Part shown: positions 1-5,231 of the stretch, piece by piece
How the letters are laid out: the number at the start of each line of letters is the position of its first letter
Position numbering within the stretch: the first letter of the stretch is position 1
Source: Thermoplasmata archaeon
GTDB taxonomy: Archaea > Thermoplasmatota > Thermoplasmata > Lutacidiplasmatales > UBA184
Assembly: GCA_030037035.1 (NCBI GenBank)
Contig: JASHSA010000124.1
Span: forward strand, 1 to 5,231
Length of the DNA stretch: 5,231 nucleotides
Direction of reading: 5' to 3'
Program-made: the position numbers and the translations under genes
Notes under the pieces: generated by a model
The model's input: only the letters and a program-made list of their open reading frames with translations
Database searches by the model: none
Told to the model about the DNA's origin: nothing

Positions 1-1419
1 AAGGCGCTCGAGACCCTGCGGGCCCGCGGCCTGGACCGCGGGGAGACGCTCCGCGCGCTGTTCCCCCGAACGATCCTCCCGGAGCCGACGTACGAGGACC
101 TGATCGCCGCCCTCGTCTCCGGGGCGCACGTCCTGTTCTTCGGTCCGAGCGGCGCCGGCAAGACCAGCCTCGCGAAGGACCTGTGGGACCTCTTCCCCAA
201 GGGCGCCTGGGTCGTGGAGGGCTGCCCGGTCCTCGACCATCCCCTCGCGATCGTCGACCCGGTCGTCGGGGCGCGGTTCCCTCCGTGCCCGATCTGTCGG
301 CGCCGGTTCGCGCCCGGCGGCGACCTCGCCAAGTTCGACGCGACGATCGTCGACCCGGCGCGGGTCCCGGGCCTCTACGTCGTGCTGCGGGAGGGGTTCG
401 GCTTCGCGCGGGTCCAGGGGAGCTCCGAGGTCTTCCCCGACCACCTGACCGGCAACATCAACCTGCGCAAGCTCGAGGAGGTCGGCGACCCGATGAGCCC
501 GCTCGTCCTCGAGCCGGGCAAGCTCCTCCAGGCGAACCGCGGCTTCCTCCTCGTTGACGAGATCGGCAAGCTCCCGCTCGGGACCCAGAACGTCCTGCTG
601 CAGGCGCTCCAGGAGGGGACCGTGACCCCGTCCAAGTCGCGCGAGAGCTTCCCGGCGTCGTTCGTGGCCGTCGCGACGTCGAACCTCTCCGACCTCGACA
701 ACATCAACGACCCGCTCTCCGACCGCCTCACGAGCCTGCACGTCGGCTTCAACGACCGCCACGCCGACAACCGCCGGATCGTCGAGCTCGGACGCGAGCG
801 GACCGGCGACGTCTACGTCCCCGAGGTCCTGACCGACGCCGGCGTGCGGGTGATCGAGTCCTGGCGCCTTCGGATGGGGGAGGAGAACCCGGACGTCGGG
901 GAGGTCGGCTCGAACCGCACGCTGATCGACGTCGCCGAGCGGACGAGCGCGATCGCGCTCCTCGCCGGCCACCAGGTCGCGACCGGCGCCGACCTGCGGG
1001 CCGGCCTTCTCCACGCGATGCGGGGGCGGATCCGCGCGCGCAGCGGCGACTCGTTCCGGCAGAACGCGAAGCGGGTCGAGGAGTTCATCGGCCAGTACGT
1101 CGAGCCGGCGCTCAAGCGCAGCGCCGGGGTCTACTGGTGCCGCTACTACTCGGGAACCCTCAAGGAGCAGGCGAAGGACGCCGAGGCGCTCGTCGGGGAG
1201 GGCCGGCGGCTGAAGGACGACGCGACGCTCGTGACGAACCTCGCCCAGGACGCCTCGCTGTTCCCGCGCTTCCGCGCGTTCTCGTCGTACGTCGCCGAGC
1301 GCGAGCGCCCCGACCCCCCGACCCCGCCGACGGAGGCGGGGGTCCAGGTCTTCCGCCTCTTGGAGGAGTTCTCGCTGTTCTCCTGCAAAGAGGAGGACCG
1401 CGACGACGCCCCCCTCTAG
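1..1419 (+). CDS. PrkA-like AAA+ ATPase, MoxR/chelatase-style partner of the downstream VWA protein (5' partial)
   Basis: The frame is open from base 1 and the only in-frame GTG before the core (214) lies after Walker A, so the true start is outside the window; 472 residues are visible. Numbered from the first codon here, I see Walker A GPSGAGKTS (48-56), Walker B FLLVDE (182-187), a sensor-1-like ATSN (225-228), a candidate arginine-finger region SDRL (240-243) and a sensor-2-like SNRT (304-307) in the lid. Between Walker A and B, the phrases GCPVLDHPL, CPIC, GGDLAKF, NLRKLE and ANRGF resemble, from memory, the AAA domain of PrkA/YeaG proteins rather than plain MoxR. C75, H80, C96 and C99 could form a zinc site. 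The C-terminal ~140 residues are helical and I do not recognise the PrkA kinase domain there. It directly precedes and slightly overlaps a VWA gene, so the inferred role is an ATP-driven motor working with that protein in the cytoplasm. The substrate is unknown. AAA+ identity is firm; the PrkA affinity is moderate. Confidence 0.88.
   Translation, partial: KALETLRARGLDRGETLRALFPRTILPEPTYEDLIAALVSGAHVLFFGPSGAGKTSLAKDLWDLFPKGAWVVEGCPVLDHPLAIVDPVVGARFPPCPICRRRFAPGGDLAKFDATIVDPARVPGLYVVLREGFGFARVQGSSEVFPDHLTGNINLRKLEEVGDPMSPLVLEPGKLLQANRGFLLVDEIGKLPLGTQNVLLQALQEGTVTPSKSRESFPASFVAVATSNLSDLDNINDPLSDRLTSLHVGFNDRHADNRRIVELGRERTGDVYVPEVLTDAGVRVIESWRLRMGEENPDVGEVGSNRTLIDVAERTSAIALLAGHQVATGADLRAGLLHAMRGRIRARSGDSFRQNAKRVEEFIGQYVEPALKRSAGVYWCRYYSGTLKEQAKDAEALVGEGRRLKDDATLVTNLAQDASLFPRFRAFSSYVAERERPDPPTPPTEAGVQVFRLLEEFSLFSCKEEDRDDAPL
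1389..1396 (+). promoter_or_regulatory. Strong Shine-Dalgarno for the VWA gene, inside the end of the AAA+ gene
   Basis: AGAGGAGG lies 6 bases before ACG at 1403 and 9 bases before ACG at 1406, both in the frame of the VWA gene. No ATG, GTG or TTG occurs in that frame between the stop at 1232 and ATG 1652. The site supports a start overlapping the end of the AAA+ gene and translational coupling. Caution: the same bases encode Glu-Glu-Asp in the AAA+ protein, and such acidic tails can produce this motif by chance. Confidence 0.5.
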
Positions 1420-3214
1420 CCCCGAGATCACCCTGCCGGACTGCGCGGCGTTCCCGGACGACGTCCGTTCGGACGACCTCCTGGACGCCGTCGCGCGGGA
1501 GGAGCTCGTCCGTGCGCTGGCGGAGGGGGGCGTCGACGCCGCCCGGGAGCTCCTCCGGGCGAAGTCCGAGCAGGAGGGCGAGCTCCGCACGCGCCTCGAG
1601 CGGCTTCGCGACCGCCTCCGGCGCCAGGCGTCGCGCCAGGTCGCCCGGAGGATGGAGACGTACGACCGGGAGGCCGCGGAGCTCGAGTCGCTCTCCCAGC
1701 GCTCGGACGCGGAGATCGCCCAGCGGATCGCCGACCTCGAGGAACGCCTGCGACGTTCGAGGGCGGTCGACTGGTCGAAGCTCCCGCCGACCGACCTCTG
1801 GGACGACGTGCGGGACGCCCTGCTCGTCCCGGACGCGTCGTGGAACCAGCCCGCGCCCCGGCTGGGGGTGTTCGCCCGGATCGTCGCCGCGTTCCGCCGC
1901 TTCTTCGCCTGGCTTCGGGGCCTCTTCTCCCGGGAGCGTCGTGCGGCCCCGCCTCCCCGCCGCGAGCGGACGGTGCCGCTCGCCCTCGCGACGGCCGACG
2001 GCCGGAGCCTCGGCGACTCCGAGCTCGGGGAGGCGCTCGCCCGCCTGTCGACGCCGGAGCGACGGGAGCTCGCCGACCGCGTCGAGGAGACGATCCGCCG
2101 GCGCGAGCAGGACCTCGAGCGGGAGGCGGAGGAGAAGCGGCGCCAGGCCGAGGCCCAGCGCAAGCAGCTCGAGCGCGAGCGCGAGGAGGCGCAACGGCGG
2201 GCGGAGAGCGACACCGACCGCATCGTCCGCGACGCCGAGCAGCGTCGTCTCGAGCGCGAGCTCAAGGAGCGCGGCTTCGTCTCCGAGCGCGGCGGCGACC
2301 TCGCGGTGACGTACGGGCTGGTCGAGCGGTTCGCCCGCCTGCTCCTGGAGGAGACGAGCCGTCAGCTCCCCGGCGACGTCCGGCTCTCGCTCCGCGGAGG
2401 AGGCTCGACCGGCATCTACGAGAAGGCCCGACTGCGCCGGGCCGAGGAGATCGCCCGCCTGGACGTCCCGAGCTCGCTCCTCGAGGCGCGCCTGGTCGGC
2501 TCCCGCCACATCGACGAGGAGACGAGCTACGTCTACCGCGAGATCACGAGCGAGCGGGTCCACGTCGTCGTCGCCTTCGACCGCTCCGGCAGCATGGCCG
2601 AGGGAGGCAAGCTCGACGCGGCGAAGAAGGCGCTGCTCGCGCTGTACGTCGCGGTGCGCCGGCGGTACCCGGACGCCACGATCGACGTCCTCGCGTTCGA
2701 CAACACCGTCCAGGCGCTCGACCTGGTCGAGCTCTGGGAGTGCAAACCGGGGGCGTTCACGAACACCGCGGAGGCGCTCCGAGCCGCCCACCTCCTCCTC
2801 CAGTCGTCCCGCGCGAGCCGCCGGGAGCTGTTCGTCATCACCGACGGGCTGCCGGAGGCGTACACCGACGAGCTCGGCCAGGTCCGCTCCGGCCAGCTCG
2901 ACGTCGCGATGGAGCACGCGCTCGAGCGGGCGCGCGAGCTCGCGACCGTCGCTCCGCTCCGGAGCGCGGTGATCCTGCTGAAGAGCGAGCACCCGGAGTA
3001 CGAGACCGCCGCGAGGTCGATCGCCCGAACGCTCGGAGGCGAGATGGTTGTCACGGAGCCGACCCACCTCGGGATCGAGCTGCTCGTGCGCTGGGCCCAC
3101 GGGACCGAGTCCGAGCAGCGTCCGCGCGTCCCGCCCCCGGCCGCCGCGGTCCCCGCGACCCCCCGCACGGGCCGCTCCCGCCGACGCCGCGGCGACCGAC
3201 GGATGGGCGGCTGA
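1403..3214 (+). CDS. Coiled-coil VWA-domain protein, partner of the AAA+ ATPase
   Basis: About 603 residues if started at ACG 1403; the end is TGA 3212-3214. Numbered from 1403, there is a helical coiled-coil region (about 53-120), a basic amphipathic stretch rich in Phe/Trp/Arg (about 153-181), a long Glu/Arg/Gln coiled coil (about 216-291), and a C-terminal VWA domain. Its MIDAS is complete: DRSGS (393-397), Thr in FTNTAEAL (T453) and ITDG with D481, so it should bind a divalent metal. No signal peptide or convincing membrane span is seen. VWA proteins beside AAA+ ATPases generally act as substrate- or partner-binding adaptors; that role is inferred here. The start is unusual: coding continues far upstream of ATG 1652, the GGAGG there abuts that ATG with no spacer, and the heptad pattern runs through it. 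ACG 1403 or 1406 with a good Shine-Dalgarno is the best candidate; a +1 shift at the C run 1409-1414 or a sequence error are alternatives. It does not look like YeaH/DUF444 outside the VWA fold. Confidence 0.85.
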   Translation, partial: TTPPSSPEITLPDCAAFPDDVRSDDLLDAVAREELVRALAEGGVDAARELLRAKSEQEGELRTRLERLRDRLRRQASRQVARRMETYDREAAELESLSQRSDAEIAQRIADLEERLRRSRAVDWSKLPPTDLWDDVRDALLVPDASWNQPAPRLGVFARIVAAFRRFFAWLRGLFSRERRAAPPPRRERTVPLALATADGRSLGDSELGEALARLSTPERRELADRVEETIRRREQDLEREAEEKRRQAEAQRKQLEREREEAQRRAESDTDRIVRDAEQRRLERELKERGFVSERGGDLAVTYGLVERFARLLLEETSRQLPGDVRLSLRGGGSTGIYEKARLRRAEEIARLDVPSSLLEARLVGSRHIDEETSYVYREITSERVHVVVAFDRSGSMAEGGKLDAAKKALLALYVAVRRRYPDATIDVLAFDNTVQALDLVELWECKPGAFTNTAEALRAAHLLLQSSRASRRELFVITDGLPEAYTDELGQVRSGQLDVAMEHALERARELATVAPLRSAVILLKSEHPEYETAARSIARTLGGEMVVTEPTHLGIELLVRWAHGTESEQRPRVPPPAAAVPATPRTGRSRRRRGDRRMGG

Positions 3215-3237
3215 GCCGGCGCCGCTCGAACGCTAGG

Positions 3238-3246
3238 GCTTTATCG
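3238..3246 (+). promoter_or_regulatory. Archaeal TATA-box-like promoter element
   Basis: GCTTTATCG is an AT-rich island in the 62-base gap between the VWA gene and the next gene. Its centre lies about 35 bases before ATG 3277. With the usual archaeal spacing of about 26-27 bases from TATA centre to transcription start, the transcript would begin near 3268-3270, leaving a leader of fewer than 10 bases. This suggests the small gene is transcribed separately from the AAA+/VWA pair. No convincing BRE was identified upstream, so the call rests on composition and spacing alone. Confidence 0.5.
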
Positions 3247-3267
3247 GACGAGAACGCCAGGGCCTCC

Positions 3268-3271
3268 GGAG
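3268..3271 (+). promoter_or_regulatory. Possible weak Shine-Dalgarno (GGAG) before the small helical protein gene
   Basis: GGAG sits 5 bases before ATG 3277 and helps choose that start. If the predicted transcription start near 3268-3270 is right, the motif would be at or cut by the 5' end of the mRNA, making the message effectively leaderless. The two signals therefore partly compete as explanations. Confidence 0.35.
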
Positions 3272-3276
3272 CACCT

Positions 3277-3720
3277 ATGTCCGAGAGCCGGGACCCGGCC
3301 GAGTTCCGCCGTCACCTGAACGAGCTGCGGAGGGCGGCCGGCGGGCTCGGACACGACTTCGCGAGCGAGATCTCCCAGTTGGACCGCAAGATCGAGCAGC
3401 TCGGCACCGCCACCGCGCGGGACACGCGCGAGCTCGCCCTCGACATCGAGGACGACCTCGCGAACCTCGGGCGCTCGGTCGACGAGGAGCTCCGCCGCCT
3501 GCCGCACCGGCTCGCCGAGGCAGGGACCGCGATCGGCTCCGGGACCGCCCGCGCCGCCGGCGCGGCCCGCGACGCGGTCGTCACGGCGGGCAAGAAGGCG
3601 AAGGAAGGGACGAAGAACGCCTTCGCCGCCGCGGCCGGGGTCCGACGGACCCCGATGAGGTCCTGGACGCCGCCGGCCGGGGGCGCCGAAGGCGACGCCG
3701 GCGACCGCGGCGAGCGTTAG
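3277..3720 (+). CDS. Small helical protein of unknown function (coiled coil plus Ala/Gly/Lys-rich tail)
   Basis: 147 residues from ATG 3277 to TAG 3718-3720. I do not recognise a family. Residues about 6-78 are predicted, by eye, to be charged amphipathic helix with spaced Leu/Ile (for example SEISQLDRKIEQL and IEDDLANLGRSVDEEL). Residues about 80-120 are rich in Ala, Gly and Thr with a basic patch KKAKEGTK, a composition reminiscent of LEA-like, phasin-like or other apolipoprotein-type amphipathic helices. The last ~25 residues look disordered (Pro, Gly, Arg). There is no signal peptide, membrane span, cysteine or catalytic motif, so an enzyme is unlikely. It follows the VWA gene by 62 bases with its own promoter-like box, so shared function with the AAA+/VWA pair is possible but not shown. 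The start is supported by the promoter spacing and GGAG. Its stop overlaps the stop of the convergent methyltransferase gene. Confidence 0.75.
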   Translation: MSESRDPAEFRRHLNELRRAAGGLGHDFASEISQLDRKIEQLGTATARDTRELALDIEDDLANLGRSVDEELRRLPHRLAEAGTAIGSGTARAAGAARDAVVTAGKKAKEGTKNAFAAAAGVRRTPMRSWTPPAGGAEGDAGDRGER

Positions 3721-4652
3721 GGCGAGCCCGCCCCGGCTCCCGTACTCGGCCGGGGGGCCGACCGGCCGCCGGAGCGGCTCGCGGCCGCCAGTTCCGAGCG
3801 GACCCGCTCGGCGGCGACCTCCAGATAGCCGGCGTCCAGGTCGAAGCCGACGAAGTCGAGCCCGAGGCGCGCCGCCGCGACGGCGCTCGAGCCGATCCCG
3901 ACGAACGGGTCGACGAGCTGGCGGGTCCGGCCGAGCCCGTGCAGCCGGACGCACCACTCGGGAAGCTCGACCGGGAACGTCGCGGGGTGGGGGCGGTCGC
4001 GCGCCCGCAGGCGGATCGTGCCGTACGGCAGGAACCACGTGTTCCCGCGGCAGCGCAGCTCGGACGCCGGGCGCCGCCACCTCCGGACGTTCGAGCGGTC
4101 CTGGTACGGGACCCCGACGGCGAGCCGGTCGACCGGGACGTCCCCCCGGTGGGAGAACTGGAAGATGTACTCGTGCGCGCCGTGGACGTACCGCGACGAG
4201 ACGAGCGGCTTGTAGTGCCCCAACGCGAGCGACCGTTCGCCCCTCCCCGCCGCGCCCCGGTCGATCGCGATCGACTTGATCCAGTGCAGGACGTTCTGCA
4301 GCACGAGCGACGCGCCGACCTCGCGCGCGGCGTCCCACGGCAGCCAGGGGTCGCTCGGCGAGCCGCCGAGGTTCAGGAAGAACGAGCCGTCGTCCTCCAG
4401 GAGCCGCGCCACCGTCCCGCCGAGGCGACGGATCCAGGCGAGGTACTCCGCGCGGGGCCGGTCGTCCCGGTAGCTCGCGTACGGGACGCGACGGTTGTAC
4501 GGCGGGCTCGTGACGACGACCGAGGGGTGCGGCGCGCGGCGGGGAAGCGCCTCCAGGGCGTCCTCGCAGTAGAGCCGGACCGAGCGCTCCCCGCCGAGCG
4601 GGATCCGGGCGAACGGGCCGGCCGGCGGCCGCGCGGGGTCGCGCCGCCGCAC
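3717..4652 (-). CDS. Beta-class DNA methyltransferase, probably N4-cytosine specific
   Basis: 311 residues from GTG (4652-4650) to TAA (3719-3717). It should transfer a methyl group from S-adenosylmethionine to an exocyclic amino group of a DNA base. Catalytic motif IV is TSPPYN at 48-53, preceded by the strand and motif RLYCEDALEALP (26-37) typical of PF01555-type enzymes. Near the C-terminus come HPATFP (222-227, motif X region), the AdoMet-binding motif I DPFVGIGSS (248-256) and GFDLD (269-273, motif II). The order IV, then target-recognition region, then X and I defines the beta class. S-P-P-Y favours N4-cytosine over N6-adenine, as in BamHI-type enzymes, but does not prove it. The Arg/Pro-rich first ~16 residues and the Ser/Gly/Pro tail look disordered. 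GTG 4652 is the only canonical start before motif IV and lies 10 bases after the upstream ATPase stop; no good Shine-Dalgarno is seen, so coupled translation is likely. No restriction enzyme is adjacent, so it may be solitary. Confidence 0.92.
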   Translation of the reverse strand: MRRRDPARPPAGPFARIPLGGERSVRLYCEDALEALPRRAPHPSVVVTSPPYNRRVPYASYRDDRPRAEYLAWIRRLGGTVARLLEDDGSFFLNLGGSPSDPWLPWDAAREVGASLVLQNVLHWIKSIAIDRGAAGRGERSLALGHYKPLVSSRYVHGAHEYIFQFSHRGDVPVDRLAVGVPYQDRSNVRRWRRPASELRCRGNTWFLPYGTIRLRARDRPHPATFPVELPEWCVRLHGLGRTRQLVDPFVGIGSSAVAAARLGLDFVGFDLDAGYLEVAAERVRSELAAASRSGGRSAPRPSTGAGAGSP

Positions 4653-4662
4653 CGCCGTCCGT

Positions 4663-5231
4663 CTAGCGCTCGGGGGCGGCCGGTCGGCCCGCGGCGACGA
4701 CCGCCTGCGCCTCGGCGAGCGCCTTCTCCGGCTCCTTGTAGTAGAACGAGACCATCTGGCCGACGTCGCGGTGCGTGAACGGGTGCTCGCGCGTGGCGCG
4801 GGCCTCGCTCCAGGCGAGGTACTCGAGCACCTCCACCCGGTTGCGGACGTCCTTCTCGAGCTCGCGCATCGTCCAGTTCTTCATGATCGCGACGCGCTCG
4901 TAGACGTAGGAGTGGCCCGAGAAGAGGAACGTGTCGTCGGCCGGGTTCCAGGAGTAGACGGAGTTGGTGATCAGCTCGTTCGTCTCGGGGTCCAGCCCGA
5001 CGATCTCCGTCAGCGACTGGACGCGGCGGGTCATCTTGTTCCCCACCTTGACCTGGCGCTGCAGCAGGACGAGGTTGAGCGCGCTCACGAGCGAGCGCGG
5101 GAGGGAGATCGGCGGGTTCTCCATCCGGTGGACCATCGCGCTCACGCTCTCCGCGTGGAAGGTCGTGTAGCAGGTCTTCCCGGTCGCCATCGCCTGGAAG
5201 ACGATGAACGCCTCGGCGCCGCGCACCTCCC
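4663..5231 (-). CDS. Archaeal GspE/FlaI-type secretion or pilus ATPase, C-terminal part (5' partial)
   Basis: The frame runs in from the right edge and ends at TAG (4665-4663), leaving 188 complete residues; the GTG at 5226 is almost certainly an internal Val, because the visible start EVRGAEAF matches the conserved GEVRGxEA stretch after Walker B in this family. The ATGKT and TTFHAES segments (H25 of the visible part) correspond to the ATG and His-box region, followed by HRMENPPI and the C-terminal subdomain, ending in a disordered Ala/Pro tail. Hexameric ATPases of this family power assembly of type IV pilus-like fibres, archaella or secretion pseudopili at the cytoplasmic membrane. Walker A and the N-terminal domain lie outside the window, so pilus and archaellum versions cannot be told apart. 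The gene usually found next, a GspF/TadC-like membrane platform, is not here; a methyltransferase follows instead. Confidence 0.9.
   Translation of the reverse strand, partial: EVRGAEAFIVFQAMATGKTCYTTFHAESVSAMVHRMENPPISLPRSLVSALNLVLLQRQVKVGNKMTRRVQSLTEIVGLDPETNELITNSVYSWNPADDTFLFSGHSYVYERVAIMKNWTMRELEKDVRNRVEVLEYLAWSEARATREHPFTHRDVGQMVSFYYKEPEKALAEAQAVVAAGRPAAPER

Noticed and set aside
1137..2309. A 390-codon plus-strand open frame across the gene junction.
   Set aside because: It translates to Ser/Arg/Pro/Gly-rich low-complexity sequence in the third frame and overlaps well-supported genes; typical of high-GC shadow frames.
1160..3100. A 646-codon open frame on the minus strand, antisense to both the AAA+ and VWA genes.
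   Set aside because: It is Arg/Leu/Glu/Pro/Gly-rich low-complexity sequence with no recognisable motif, mirrors the strong GC3 bias of the plus-strand genes, and conflicts with the clear AAA+ and MIDAS motifs on the other strand.
1840..3276. Extension of the small helical protein upstream as one long open frame (start at 1840).
   Set aside because: The upstream part is Arg/Pro/Gly-rich shadow translation of the VWA gene. The change to sensible protein, the TATA-like box and GGAG all point to ATG 3277.
3709..3727. Direct repeat GGCGAGC flanking GTTAG at the convergent stop codons.
   Set aside because: Only seven bases per copy in very GC-rich coding DNA; likely chance, with no sign of an attachment site or target duplication.
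3745..3775. GC-rich inverted-repeat-like sequence (CGGCC/GGCCG) as a terminator.
   Set aside because: It lies inside the Ser/Gly/Pro tail of the methyltransferase, has no T-run, and such GGCC palindromes are expected at this composition.
3939..4778. A 279-codon plus-strand open frame opposite the methyltransferase.
   Set aside because: Arg/Pro/Val-rich composition without motifs; the minus strand carries the complete methyltransferase motif set.

Overview
The window is very GC-rich, close to wall-to-wall coding DNA. It most likely comes from a high-GC archaeon. Three things point there: the right-edge gene matches the C-terminal part of archaeal GspE/FlaI-type secretion or pilus ATPases; the only clear promoter-like signal is a TATA-type box a little over 30 bases ahead of a start codon, leaving almost no leader; and the methyltransferase is of the probable N4-cytosine type common in archaea. 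Thermoplasmatota is my best guess for the phylum, but this is inference and untested.

Left part, plus strand (1-3214): a two-gene unit. The first gene (5' end outside the window) is an AAA+ ATPase. Its core reads like the AAA domain of PrkA/YeaG-type proteins, including a Cys/His cluster that could bind zinc, but it carries a helical C-terminus that does not look like the PrkA kinase domain. The second gene is a long coiled-coil protein ending in a von Willebrand factor A (VWA) domain with a complete metal-binding MIDAS site. AAA+ plus VWA pairs (MoxR/VWA, BchI/BchD, NorQ/NorD, RavA/ViaA, PrkA/YeaH) usually act together as ATP-driven remodelling, insertion or chaperone machines. The start of the VWA gene is abnormal: its reading frame is clearly coding well upstream of the first ATG and has no ATG, GTG or TTG there, yet a strong Shine-Dalgarno sits correctly spaced before two ACG codons.

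Middle (3215-3720): a 62-base gap with an archaeal-type promoter, then a small helical protein with an alanine/glycine/lysine-rich C-terminal half, of unknown function. Its stop codon overlaps the stop codon of the converging gene.

Right part, minus strand (3717-5231): the 3' end of an archaeal secretion/pilus ATPase gene, followed 10 bases later by a beta-class DNA methyltransferase. No restriction endonuclease and no pilus membrane-platform gene is visible beside them.

The most notable content is the PrkA-like AAA+/VWA pair with its irregular gene junction.
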